From the NCBI RefSeq assembly GCF_032586155.1, contig NZ_JAWHTC010000007.1, forward strand, positions 76,551 to 140,550: DNA of 64,000 nt, given 5' to 3'. The position numbers and the translations under genes were made by a program. The notes below the pieces were generated by a model that searched no databases, had not been told where the DNA came from, and saw only the letters and a program-made list of their open reading frames with translations. This document shows, one piece after another, positions 54,184-63,369 of the stretch (positions are counted from its first letter, which is position 1; the number at the start of each line of letters is the position of its first letter). Source of the stretch: JAWHTC01 sp032586155. GTDB taxonomy: Bacteria; Pseudomonadota; Alphaproteobacteria; Rhodobacterales; Rhodobacteraceae.

Positions 54184-56250
54184 ATGACTGAGGCGAATGC
54201 ATATTCTTTGCTGTTTGAACCGGTTCAGATCGGGCCGGTTACTGCGCGCAACCGGTTCTTTCAGGTGCCGCATTGCAACGGCATGGGGCATGTGCGCCCG
54301 CAGGGCGAAGCAGCGATGCGGGGGATGAAAGCCGCGGGCGGCTGGTCGGTTGTTTCAACACAGGAAACCGAGATTCATCCGACATCCGACCTGTCGCCTT
54401 TTGCTGAAAACCGGCTTTGGGATGATCGCGACATTCCCGCCCTGCGCCTTATGACGGATGCCGTGCACGACAAGGGCGCGCTGGCCGCGATACAGCTTGT
54501 CCACAATGGCAATCACGCTCAGAACCTGACAAGCCGTGCCCCGGTGCTTGCCCCGTCGGACATGTCCCTTGACCATCCGTTTCCCAAACAGGCGCGCGCC
54601 ATGGACAAGGCCGACATCCGGGAACTGCGGCGTTGGCATCGTAATGCCGCGATCCGCGCGCGCGAGGCGGGGTTTGACATCGTCTATGTTTATGCTGGCC
54701 ACAGCATGACCGTTGCGCAGCATTTCATGCTGCCTCATATGAACCATCGCAGCGACGAATACGGTGGAAGCCTTGAAAACCGCGTGAGACTGACACGGGA
54801 ACTTCTGGAAGACACTCGCGAGGCGGTCGGCGACACCTGCGGCGTTGCCTTCCGGTTTGCCGTTGACGAAATGCTTGGTAGCGACGGGATGCAGGCCGCG
54901 GAAGAGGGCCGCGCCATCGTCGAAATGCTGGCCGAACTGCCCGACCTTTGGGACGTGAACGTGTGCGAGTGGGCCAACGATTCCGCCACCACGCGGTTCC
55001 AGCCACAAGACGGGTATCAGAACGACTACATCTCTTTTGTCAAATCGCTGACCAGCAAGCCGGTCGTGGGCGTCGGTCGGCTGACCTCGCCTGACATGAT
55101 GCTGTCGATGGTCACGAAGGGCATCGTCGATTTCATCGGTGCTGCGCGCCCGTCGATTGCCGATCCCTTCCTGCCAAGAAAAATCGAAGAGGGCCGCATA
55201 GACGAAATACGCGAGTGTATCGGCTGCAATATCTGCGTCATGGCCGACAGCGTTGGCGCCCCCATCCGTTGCACGCAAAACCCGACCATGGGCGAAGAAT
55301 GGCGCCGTGGCTGGCACCCGGAACAGATCGCCCCGAAGGAACGCGAAACAGAAGCACTTGTTGTCGGGGGCGGGCCTGCGGGGCTTGAGTGTGCGATGCA
55401 GCTTGCGCGGCGCGGATACGAGGTAACGCTGGCCGAAGCTGCGGACGTGCTGGGCGGGCGTGTATTGCGGGAAAGCCGGCTGCCCGGCCTTGGCGCGTGG
55501 GCGCGCGTCAAGGACTACCGCCTGAACGACCTTACCCAGCGGGCCAATGTGAACATCTATGCCAACAGCAGGCTTGATGCCGAACAAGTGCTCGAACTTG
55601 GCATTCCGAATGCTTTTATCGCCACTGGCGCCCGCTGGCGGGCCGATGGCGTTGGTCGAAACACCCTGCGCAAACCGCCCACAATCAGCGGCGCGGTGAA
55701 CGTGCTTACCCCTGATGACATTATGGATGGTACGCTGCCGCCCGACGGTCCGGTTGTCGTCTATGATGACGATCATGCCTATATCGCGGGAGTGATTGCA
55801 GAGAAGCTGGCACTTGCGGGCCATGACGTCGTGTTCGTGACCCCCGAAAGCACGGTGTCCAGTTTTGCGGCGCTCACGCTTGAACAGCGCCGCATTCAGG
55901 CGCGCCTGATCGAGCTGGGTGTCGAAATTCGCTGTAACCAGGTTTTGAGATCGCTGGACGGTCAAGCCATGCAAATCGCGTGCAGCTATTCGGACAGGTT
56001 GCAGAGCATTGCCTGTACGTCTGCGGTGCTTGTCACCGAGCGTACCCGCGAAACCGCCTTGTTTGAGGCGTTGCAGGGCAAGGGGCTGACGACTCTCGAA
56101 CTTATCGGTGACGCGTCTGGCCCGGCCCTGATCGCCGATGCGGTGTTTGCGGGTCACAAGGCCGCCCGCGACTTTGAACGCCCTGCCGAGGCCGTGGAAC
56201 AAGACTGGTTCCGCCGCGAGATAACAGATTTGAAAAATGAGGTGCTCTGA
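54184..56250 (+). CDS. TMADH-like NADH:flavin oxidoreductase (amine N-demethylase family)
   Basis: 688 residues. FMN barrel (1 to about 350; RNRFFQVPHCNG, HMNHRSDEYGGSLENRVRL), 4Fe-4S ligands CIGCNIC plus a Cys before TQNPTM (about 340-365), then the FAD/NAD half (VVGGGPAGLECAMQLARRGYEV). It closely parallels the protein at 5277. The family oxidatively removes N-methyl groups from tertiary or secondary amines. Its stop overlaps the next start (TGATG), so it is co-produced with the MttB-like protein. Together with the transporter and aminotransferase this suggests stepwise demethylation followed by transamination (inference). Confidence 0.82.
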   Translation: MTEANAYSLLFEPVQIGPVTARNRFFQVPHCNGMGHVRPQGEAAMRGMKAAGGWSVVSTQETEIHPTSDLSPFAENRLWDDRDIPALRLMTDAVHDKGALAAIQLVHNGNHAQNLTSRAPVLAPSDMSLDHPFPKQARAMDKADIRELRRWHRNAAIRAREAGFDIVYVYAGHSMTVAQHFMLPHMNHRSDEYGGSLENRVRLTRELLEDTREAVGDTCGVAFRFAVDEMLGSDGMQAAEEGRAIVEMLAELPDLWDVNVCEWANDSATTRFQPQDGYQNDYISFVKSLTSKPVVGVGRLTSPDMMLSMVTKGIVDFIGAARPSIADPFLPRKIEEGRIDEIRECIGCNICVMADSVGAPIRCTQNPTMGEEWRRGWHPEQIAPKERETEALVVGGGPAGLECAMQLARRGYEVTLAEAADVLGGRVLRESRLPGLGAWARVKDYRLNDLTQRANVNIYANSRLDAEQVLELGIPNAFIATGARWRADGVGRNTLRKPPTISGAVNVLTPDDIMDGTLPPDGPVVVYDDDHAYIAGVIAEKLALAGHDVVFVTPESTVSSFAALTLEQRRIQARLIELGVEIRCNQVLRSLDGQAMQIACSYSDRLQSIACTSAVLVTERTRETALFEALQGKGLTTLELIGDASGPALIADAVFAGHKAARDFERPAEAVEQDWFRREITDLKNEVL

Positions 56251-57836
56251 TGCCCGATATGTCCAGAACACGAAGCCGCCGCAGGGGTGGCGGGCGCGAA
56301 GCCCGGCTTGCCGTGCAACAGCAGACCACAGGCAACGAAGCCGTTCGTGCGGGTCTTAGCGGTGGGCGGTACAAGCCGCTGACAGATGCCGACATGCAGC
56401 AGATTCACAACGCTGCGCTGACAGTGCTCGAGCGCACCGGGCTGGCGGACCATACACCCGAACTGCTTGACCTTGTTCTGCCCAAGGGTGCGGTTCTGAA
56501 CGAACACAACCGCCTGTGCTTTCCGCGCGCGTTGATGGAAGATCTGCTCGCCGGTGCCGCACGCGAATTCTATGTCTATGCCCGCGGCGATCGTGAGGGC
56601 AAAGACGACATGCACTGCACCGCGCAAAGCGTTTATTTTGCCAACTCTGGCACGGCGGTCACGACGTTTGATTCCGAAACGTTGTCTTACCGCCCCTCGG
56701 TTCTGCGCGATGTCTATGACTTCACACGGCTGGTGGATGAGCTGGAAAACATTCACATGCTGGGTGACACGGTGCTTGCCACGGATGTGAAAGATGACCT
56801 GGCGCATGACATGAACACGGTCTACGCCATGCTGGCGGGCAGTCAGAAACCGACCTGCCTGACCTTCCGCGACAGAAGCCATCTGCCCGCTGCAATCCGC
56901 ATGTTCGACCTCGCCTCGGGGGGCGAGGGCAGCTTCTTGAAAAAACCTTCTGTCATCTTCGGCGGGTGCCCGGTTGTGTCGCCCCTGCGCTTTGGGCGCG
57001 AGAACCTCGAGTTGATGATCGACACCGCCAAGCTTGGCCTGACCGTGGACCTTGCCGTGCCACCACAATCGGGTGCAACCGCGCCGTCAACGCTTGCAGG
57101 TACCTTGGCACAGACCGTCGCCGAAACGCTTGCCTGCGTGGCGATCGTCAACCTTATCAACCCCGGTTGTCCGGTGTGCTTTGCTGCCTGGCCGTTCATC
57201 ACCGATCTGCGCACCGGCTCGTTCACCGGCGGGGGCGGCGAACAGGCCCTCATCGGTGCGGCGGCCGTTCAGATGGGGCAGTTCTATGGATTGCCGACCT
57301 CGGTGGGGTCGGGGATGACCGACTCGAAACTTCCAGACGCGCAATATGGTCTGGAAAAGGCGCTCAGCTTCACGCTTGCGGCACATGCAGGTGCCAATCG
57401 GCTGTGCGAGTTTGGTGGCATGATGGGCTCGCTCATGGGGTGCAGCTTTGAAAGCATGGTGATCGATGATGAAGCTGGCGGGATGATCCTGCGTACGCTT
57501 CGCGGCATTGAGGTGTCCGATGAAACGCTGGGCGTGGACGTGATCCACCAATGCGCAATCGATCCGGGCCACTTCCTGGGGAATCCTCATACGCTTACCT
57601 ATATGAGCACCGAGTATGTGTACCCGCAGCTTATGGACCGCGAGCGCACGGACACCTGGGAAAATGCCGGCAAGACTGACCTTTTTCAGCGTGCCAAGAT
57701 CAAATCGGACGGCATCCTGACCCGCCACTTCCCCAACTACTTCGGTGATGCCGATGCCAAGGTTCGCGAGGAGTTTGACATCTTGATGACACCCGAAGAG
57801 ATGCAGCGCCCCGCCGTTCACGCCAAAGCCAGCTAA
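56250..57836 (+). CDS. MttB-superfamily methyltransferase without pyrrolysine
   Basis: 528 residues, starting in the TGATG overlap. Similar to trimethylamine methyltransferase MttB in length and blocks (MQQIHNAALTVLERTGL; VYFANSGTAVTTFDSETL; PNYFGDADAKVREEFDILMTPEEM). There is no in-frame TAG, so it belongs to the non-pyrrolysine group, whose studied members demethylate quaternary amines such as glycine betaine, proline betaine or carnitine onto a corrinoid protein. No corrinoid protein gene is nearby. An Arg-rich N-terminus (MSRTRSRRRGGGREARLA) is unusual. Confidence 0.85.
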   Translation: MPDMSRTRSRRRGGGREARLAVQQQTTGNEAVRAGLSGGRYKPLTDADMQQIHNAALTVLERTGLADHTPELLDLVLPKGAVLNEHNRLCFPRALMEDLLAGAAREFYVYARGDREGKDDMHCTAQSVYFANSGTAVTTFDSETLSYRPSVLRDVYDFTRLVDELENIHMLGDTVLATDVKDDLAHDMNTVYAMLAGSQKPTCLTFRDRSHLPAAIRMFDLASGGEGSFLKKPSVIFGGCPVVSPLRFGRENLELMIDTAKLGLTVDLAVPPQSGATAPSTLAGTLAQTVAETLACVAIVNLINPGCPVCFAAWPFITDLRTGSFTGGGGEQALIGAAAVQMGQFYGLPTSVGSGMTDSKLPDAQYGLEKALSFTLAAHAGANRLCEFGGMMGSLMGCSFESMVIDDEAGGMILRTLRGIEVSDETLGVDVIHQCAIDPGHFLGNPHTLTYMSTEYVYPQLMDRERTDTWENAGKTDLFQRAKIKSDGILTRHFPNYFGDADAKVREEFDILMTPEEMQRPAVHAKAS

Positions 57837-57850
57837 GCAGAGGGCAAATC

Positions 57851-59221
57851 ATGTTGAAGCCTAATGATCTTGAAACAGTCACGCGCTGGGACAACGAAAA
57901 CTTCGTGCACCCATGGGAAGGTATGGGGTCAATCGGCGAAAACGACCGCACCTTCGTTGAAGGGGGCGAGGGTGTTTATGTTGTCAATGAAAACGGCGAA
58001 CGTCTGATTGATGGCCCCGGTGGTATGTGGTGTGTTCAAATCGGCTATGGCCGGGACGACATGGCCGAGGCCATCGCCGACCAGGCCCGCCAGCTGGCCT
58101 ACTTCTCGCCCTTCAACAATACCAACTCGGTCAGCAGCCGCCTGGCGCATGAAATCGCGGCACGCACGCCGGGTGATCTGAACCATGTGTTCTTCACAAC
58201 CGGCGGCTCAACAGCCGTCGACAGTGCGCTGCGCTTCATCCAGTTCCGCAACAACCTCTTAGGTCAGGCCGAAAAGAAAATTGTGATCTCGCGCCACAAA
58301 GCCTATCACGGCAGCACCTATCTTGCCGCCAGTGTCAGCGGCAAAGAACGGGATCGCCTCTGGCTTAATAAAGTAGACGGGCTGACGCATTTCCTGCCTG
58401 ATGTGAACCCGATGCACCGCGCCGATGGCACAAGTATGGATGCCTTCCTTGAAGAGAAGGTTCAGGATCTTGAGAACGCGATCCTGAAGCTGGGTGCCGA
58501 CAAGGTTGCAGCTTTCATTGCCGAACCCATTCTTGCCTCGGGCGGGGTCATCGTGCCGCCACCGGGTTATCACAAGCGCTGTTTGGAAATCTGTCGCCGC
58601 CACGACGTACTCTATATTTCCGATGAGGTCGTTACCGGGTTTGGTCGGCTTGGACACTGGTTCGCCTCGGAAGATGTGTTCGGCATCACCCCCGACATCA
58701 TTACCTGCGCAAAGGGCATGACGTCGGGCTACGTGCCGATGGGGGCAGCAATCATTTCCGACCGGCTGATCGCGGATGTGTCGGGGGACGCGTCTCGGGG
58801 CGCGACTTTCTCGAACGGCTACACCTATTCTGGCCACCCTGTCAGCGCAGCTGCCGCATTGAAGAACATCGAGATTTTCGAAAGCGAAGGCATCCTCGAG
58901 CATGTGCGCGCCGTCACACCGCTGTTCCAGGACCGCCTGAAGGCGCTGGGTGATCATCCGATCGTTTCAGATGCGCGTGGTATGGGCTTAATGGGTTGTG
59001 TGCAATGTTTCAGCGGTGACGAGGACTCGCTGGAGCGTGACTATGCCCTTGGTGGCATGATCGACGACCATTGTCAGGCCAACGGTCTCATCCTGCGGCC
59101 AATCATCAACATGTGCGTTTTCTCGCCGCCACTGGTGATCAACGAAGTGCAAATCAACCAGATGTTCGACATTCTCGCGGCAGGCATTCAGGCCGCCGCT
59201 GACGCGCTTAGCAAGGGGTAG
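57851..59221 (+). CDS. Class III PLP-dependent aminotransferase (omega-amino acid type)
   Basis: 456 residues. Typical fold-type I motifs: TTGGSTAVDSALRFIQFRN, KIVISRHKAYHGSTYLAAS, the PLP Asp in LYISDEVVTGFGRLG, and the PLP Lys in ITCAKGMTSGYVPMGAAI. Members move an amino group from beta-alanine, GABA, taurine or diamines to pyruvate or oxoglutarate. It lies 14 bases after the methyltransferase gene, so it probably removes the primary amine left once the methyl groups are gone (inference). Confidence 0.88.
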   Translation: MLKPNDLETVTRWDNENFVHPWEGMGSIGENDRTFVEGGEGVYVVNENGERLIDGPGGMWCVQIGYGRDDMAEAIADQARQLAYFSPFNNTNSVSSRLAHEIAARTPGDLNHVFFTTGGSTAVDSALRFIQFRNNLLGQAEKKIVISRHKAYHGSTYLAASVSGKERDRLWLNKVDGLTHFLPDVNPMHRADGTSMDAFLEEKVQDLENAILKLGADKVAAFIAEPILASGGVIVPPPGYHKRCLEICRRHDVLYISDEVVTGFGRLGHWFASEDVFGITPDIITCAKGMTSGYVPMGAAIISDRLIADVSGDASRGATFSNGYTYSGHPVSAAAALKNIEIFESEGILEHVRAVTPLFQDRLKALGDHPIVSDARGMGLMGCVQCFSGDEDSLERDYALGGMIDDHCQANGLILRPIINMCVFSPPLVINEVQINQMFDILAAGIQAAADALSKG

Positions 59222-60124
59222 GATCGCTCGGATGAAAGCGGCTGCAAGCCGTTTGGGGTTCCGCATGCGGGCCGAATGGTTGAGTTCGCACGCGGTGACC
59301 TGAGTAAGCGTGCAGTGTCTGACGTCAGCGCCTCTTGCAGAAAGTGACCGTGCCGCTCACACCTTTGACCGGACATTCGCGCTATCTGCAGCGAACGTCC
59401 GTTTAGAGCCCACTTTACCGAGCGAGCAGTTGCAGCAATTTGCAGCCGCAGTGAAATCGCGGGAGTAAGGTCGGCCCGGAGCTGCCGTTGACCGAAGCCC
59501 TTGGATGCCGCGGTGCGGCCCGTCAAACCGGACCTTGATCAATTCGCAGCATTTCCGAGATGCGAATGTCGGCAGCGCAGACGAGGACCTAACAACCTCC
59601 CCAAGCTCGGCAGAGCGACGAACCGAAATCTCCGACCTTAGAGCTTAAACCGGTCTCAGCAGCCTCCGGAAATTGCCAATTCGCACCTCTGAACTGCATC
59701 CACAAAAAATAGATCGCGGCCACTACGAGTATCACAAGGAGCCAGTCGAAAAGTTTTCGCATGTATCCTACGCTAACAGAAACGCACAAAATCGGGAATG
59801 GTTACAACCAACGTATTGACGCTTAACGGACCCGGAGGTCGAGTTCATTACAGGAACCGTCTTCGAGAACGGCCCAAACCGGTTGTTCCCTATGTCGCTG
59901 TACGCTGCTGCACAGCTTCACCAGAGCAGACCTATGGCGTTGCACTGAGCCGTATCAACTGTAAGGGCAGATTCGCGTAATACCGAGTTCTGTGCTAAAA
60001 TCGCGCGTCTTTATCTGTGGTACATGCTGTAGGCTAAAGGGTGAAAATCGTTTCCGGGCGGCTTCGAACGACGCTGCTGCACCGCTCAGGACAAAGACTT
60101 GCCAAGCCTTGAGGGAGGTAGAAC
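59222..60124. other. Long intergenic region, 903 bases
   Basis: Nothing clearly coding apart from the weak small frame at 59589-59762. GC-rich imperfect repeats lie around 59370-59470. The last part holds the leader of the secreted-protein gene, with GGGAGG before its ATG. No convincing terminator follows the aminotransferase gene. Confidence 0.45.
59589..59762 (-). CDS. Possible small single-pass membrane protein
   Basis: A 57-residue frame from ATG 59762: MRKLFDWLLVILVVAAIYFLW is a convincing membrane helix with positive charge at its start, followed by a short hydrophilic tail. A GGAT stretch lies just upstream. I do not recognise it, and a chance frame is possible. Confidence 0.35.
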   Translation of the reverse strand: MRKLFDWLLVILVVAAIYFLWMQFRGANWQFPEAAETGLSSKVGDFGSSLCRAWGGC

Positions 60125-61351
60125 ATGTTGCAACAATCCACACGGCAGTTGCTAACAACTGTCGCCACACTTGGCCTGATGGCCGGCACGGCCACGGCGC
60201 AGACCGTTCTTACGACAAATAGCGGCATTATCGAACCCAGCCTTTGCGTCGGGATCGATTGCGCCCCTGGCATGACCTTCGGATTCGACACCGTCCGGCT
60301 CAAGGAAAACAACCTGCGCATTCACTTTGACGATACATCAAATTCTGCCAGTTTCCCCAGCAGCGACTGGCGGATAACCATCAATGACTCCTCCAATGGT
60401 GGCGCCAACAGGTTTTCGATCGACAATGCTACCAATAGCCGAACGCCGTTCACAATTCGCTCCGGTGCCGCAACCAACGCTTTGTATGTCGACGATCAGG
60501 GCGACGTCGGCCTTGGCACCAGCACTCCCGCGCTTGAACTTAGCATTGCCGATGGCGACACGCCCTCTATTCGATTGGAGCAGAACGGTTCCTCTGGCTG
60601 GAACCCTCAGACTTGGGATGTGGCCGGCAACGAAACCAACTTCTTCATCCGTGACGCCACCAATGGCAGCACCCTGCCATTCCGCATCCGCCCAGGCGCG
60701 CCGACAGACTCGATTCGCATCGATCCCAATGGCAATGTCGGGATCGGCGACAGTTCCCCCGACGCGTCCCTGAACGTGCAGCGCTCGGACGGCACAGCGC
60801 AAATCCTGGTCGAGGAAACCAACGCAACCGTCAACGGCCGGACGCTGCTGCATCTGCGCAACAACGGCCCGGCCTTCCTGCGGCTCGACAACACCGCCCT
60901 GGGGGCCGCCGAGCGCTGGATCTTCTCGCATGACTCGAGCGGTCGGCTCGGGATCAACAATAATGGCGGCACCAATGAGTTCCTGATGGACGGTAGCGGC
61001 AATATCACCATCACTGGTACGCTGATCACCACCGGTGGTGGCGGCGCCTGCACCGCGGCCGACCCGTGTGACGCGGTGTTCGATCCCAGCGTTTACACCG
61101 TGCCATCAATCAAGGAACACGCCGCCGAAATGTGGACCAAAGGCCATTTGCCTGCCGTCGGCCCGATTGGCGCTGATCAGCCGGTCGATATGACCAAAAC
61201 CATGTTGCGTATGCTCAATGAGCTCGAGCATGCGCATATCTATATCGATCAACAGGATGATCAGATTGCGCTCATGCAGGATGAGATGGCGCGTATCAAT
61301 GCCGAACTTGCAGAACTGCGCAGTCAGATTGATCAGAACAAATCAGACTGA
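60125..61351 (+). CDS. Secreted repeat protein with a C-terminal coiled coil, fibre-like
   Basis: 408 residues with a Sec signal ending at TATA (about 1-25). The body contains Gly/Asp/Asn-rich beta repeats: residues about 97-141 and 173-217 align (IDNATN..TPFTIRSGA / IRDATN..LPFRIRPGA, each ending in DVGLG or NVGIG). A proline-containing segment (VPSIKEHAAEMWTKGHLPAVGP) and a coiled coil (about 350-405) follow. This recalls tail-fibre or trimeric-adhesin stalks, with a C-terminal oligomerising segment. It is a lone gene with GGGAGG upstream and a strong terminator downstream. Function unknown; surface or matrix attachment is plausible. Confidence 0.75.
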   Translation: MLQQSTRQLLTTVATLGLMAGTATAQTVLTTNSGIIEPSLCVGIDCAPGMTFGFDTVRLKENNLRIHFDDTSNSASFPSSDWRITINDSSNGGANRFSIDNATNSRTPFTIRSGAATNALYVDDQGDVGLGTSTPALELSIADGDTPSIRLEQNGSSGWNPQTWDVAGNETNFFIRDATNGSTLPFRIRPGAPTDSIRIDPNGNVGIGDSSPDASLNVQRSDGTAQILVEETNATVNGRTLLHLRNNGPAFLRLDNTALGAAERWIFSHDSSGRLGINNNGGTNEFLMDGSGNITITGTLITTGGGGACTAADPCDAVFDPSVYTVPSIKEHAAEMWTKGHLPAVGPIGADQPVDMTKTMLRMLNELEHAHIYIDQQDDQIALMQDEMARINAELAELRSQIDQNKSD

Positions 61352-61418
61352 CGTATTTGCCCTCAGGCCGCGCCATCGACTGAAGGCAAAGCGGTCTGAT
61401 CGAATTGGAACTGGTTTT

Positions 61419-61447
61419 GGGCCGATGCTTGCGCATCGGCCCTTTTT
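61419..61447 (+). terminator. Rho-independent terminator of the secreted-protein gene
   Basis: GGGCCGATGC, loop TTGC, GCATCGGCCC, then TTTTT: a perfect 10-bp GC-rich stem with a T-run, 67 bases after the stop codon. It also insulates the convergent halogenase gene. Confidence 0.9.
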
Positions 61448-61487
61448 CCGTGTACTCGCTTCGCAATGACGGGATTGTCACGATGCC

Positions 61488-62981
61488 TCAGGACCATTTC
61501 CACCCGGGTTGCGCAACAACACCCAATGCCTCGCGCAGAGAAATGGCCATAGCGTCGGTGGATTGATAATAGTCCTGCAGATCCTGCCAGTCCTTTTTGT
61601 CCTGATCATCAAACTGGCTGTGCGAATTGGTTGGCACCTGTTGGCCCATCAACAGGGCTAGATACCCTTCAAACTGAACCAAAGTATCTGTGACGATCGC
61701 GTGCTTCATGGCAACATGCGGACCAAGCTCGTGATATAGCCGAACGATTTCTTCCGCCTGGCCCAATTCCGTTTCTGCCCGGCATACCTGCCAGAACGCG
61801 CTGTTGCTGCGCGTGTTGAATTTGTAGTGCACTGCCAGAAAGTCTCGGATCGCGTCCCAGCTTTTCCGGAACCGGGTGTTGGCGTCGGCAACGGCGGCAG
61901 GTTCAATCCGGTAATCTGAATCCAGAAGCGTGGCGCAGACCATGACCAGCTGCTCGCAGATAACATGCAAAGCGGTTGATTCCAGCGGCTCGACGAATCC
62001 CGAGGCGTTACCGATGCCGACAACGTTCTTGTGCCAAAAATTCTGATACCGCCCGCTTGGAAAGCGGACTGTTCGTAAATCATCAGTCAGGTCAGGGTTT
62101 TTGCGTTTCAGTTCGTCCCGTGCCTGATCAAGCGAACAAAAATCGGACGCATGGACGTAACCGACCGACACGCGATCCGGCAGTTCAATCTTCCAACACC
62201 AGCCATGGTCCATCGTCTCGGCCGAGGTATAGGGGCGGATCGTGCCCGTGCGCGGGATGTCCCCGACAATGGCCGCGTCGCATCTGAGCGGTGGCGAATA
62301 GCTGACAAATGGGACGCCCATCTCCTTGTTCAGAAGCAGCGACTGGAACCCGGAGCAGTCGACGAACAGGTCGGCTTCGATACGCCTGTCGCCATCCAGC
62401 ATCAGCGTCGCGACATTGCCCGCTGTGTCCTTCTGAGCGTTCAGGATCGTGCCCTCGATCGACTCGACGCCTGCTTCGGAGGCCATTTGTTTGAGGTATT
62501 TCAAGAACCTGGGATTGTCGATGTGATACCCATACGGCAGGTCAATGCTGTGATAGCGGCCCTTAGCCTTCACGATGGGAGATTTGTCATGGTCCATCAG
62601 CAAAGAGAAGATACCCGCAGACCCGCCAAGTTCGCGATAGTAATAGGCGGCGCGTTTGCGCAGGTTGCCGGTGCGTTCGGAAAGTTCAAAAGAGAAAGGA
62701 TAGTTGAAATGCGAAATCTCGGGAGGACCCCAGACGAACCGAATTCCGAGTTTCCACCCCGGTTTCACTTCCTTGTGGAACCGCGCCCGGTCCAGCGCCA
62801 GTTGCTGATGCAAGAAAACCGGCAGATAGGCCGTCGTGCTTTCGCCCACCCCAATCACGGGGATGTTGGGCGCACTGACGGTGATAACCCGGCGCCCAGG
62901 CAATAGGCGTTTAAGCGTCAATGCCGAGAGAGATCCGGCGCTGCCGCCACCCACCACACAGATCGTCTTGATTTCCTTCAT
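61488..62981 (-). CDS. Flavin-dependent tryptophan-halogenase-family protein
   Basis: 497 residues. FAD site GGGSAG (11-16) and GVGEST (44-49), the likely catalytic Lys in WKLGI (Lys77, matching Lys79 of PrnA), the WxWxI signature WCWKI (261-265), and GFVEPLEST (329-336). These residues suggest a working halogenase that makes HOCl or HOBr from FADH2 and oxygen and passes it to the Lys. Substrate unknown: neither biosynthetic genes nor a flavin reductase lie beside it. A free aromatic compound or a protein residue could be the target. Confidence 0.82.
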   Translation of the reverse strand: MKEIKTICVVGGGSAGSLSALTLKRLLPGRRVITVSAPNIPVIGVGESTTAYLPVFLHQQLALDRARFHKEVKPGWKLGIRFVWGPPEISHFNYPFSFELSERTGNLRKRAAYYYRELGGSAGIFSLLMDHDKSPIVKAKGRYHSIDLPYGYHIDNPRFLKYLKQMASEAGVESIEGTILNAQKDTAGNVATLMLDGDRRIEADLFVDCSGFQSLLLNKEMGVPFVSYSPPLRCDAAIVGDIPRTGTIRPYTSAETMDHGWCWKIELPDRVSVGYVHASDFCSLDQARDELKRKNPDLTDDLRTVRFPSGRYQNFWHKNVVGIGNASGFVEPLESTALHVICEQLVMVCATLLDSDYRIEPAAVADANTRFRKSWDAIRDFLAVHYKFNTRSNSAFWQVCRAETELGQAEEIVRLYHELGPHVAMKHAIVTDTLVQFEGYLALLMGQQVPTNSHSQFDDQDKKDWQDLQDYYQSTDAMAISLREALGVVAQPGWKWS

Positions 62982-63210
62982 TGCGGTACTCCGTATTCAA
63001 AATGAATCATCGGCCTCCAAGGCAATCCTACTAAGACCAAGACGGTACCACCAGAAATGTACAACATACGGTTCCGCTCGCGAAATGTTCGCGCGCTGCG
63101 ATCGGCGCGGGTTTGTTCCTTGGTAATCGGGTTGTCGACAATCTTCTCGCACCCAATGACGCCTGGAGAGTTTTGAATTTCCACGTTGGATCACCTGGCC
63201 CAAGCGCTTG

Positions 63211-63369
63211 TGAACCACCCCGGGTTTTCCGGAGGCTCCAAATCGAGGAAGGATTGGAGCTATGGAAAGAGACAACAGAGCGAACAGATATTCACCTGAG
63301 ACACGCGCGAGGGCGGTGCGGATGGTGCTCAACAATCAAGGCAGCTACGAAAGCCAGTTTGCAGCGATT
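63211..63369 (+). mobile_element. IS3-family fragment: left end and first 36 codons of OrfA
   Basis: A terminal repeat TGAACCACCCCGGGTTTTCC opens at 63211. OrfA starts at 63262 (MERDNRANRYSPETRARAVRMVL) and breaks off after codon 36, where the next three bases, TGA, belong to the terminal repeat of a second element. The rest of this copy is not in the window. Confidence 0.7.

Noticed and set aside
56250..57836. Pyrrolysine-containing MttB
   Set aside because: There is no in-frame TAG anywhere in the gene, so it belongs to the non-pyrrolysine branch.
60125..61351. Prophage tail-fibre gene
   Set aside because: It has a signal peptide, its own terminator and no neighbouring phage genes.
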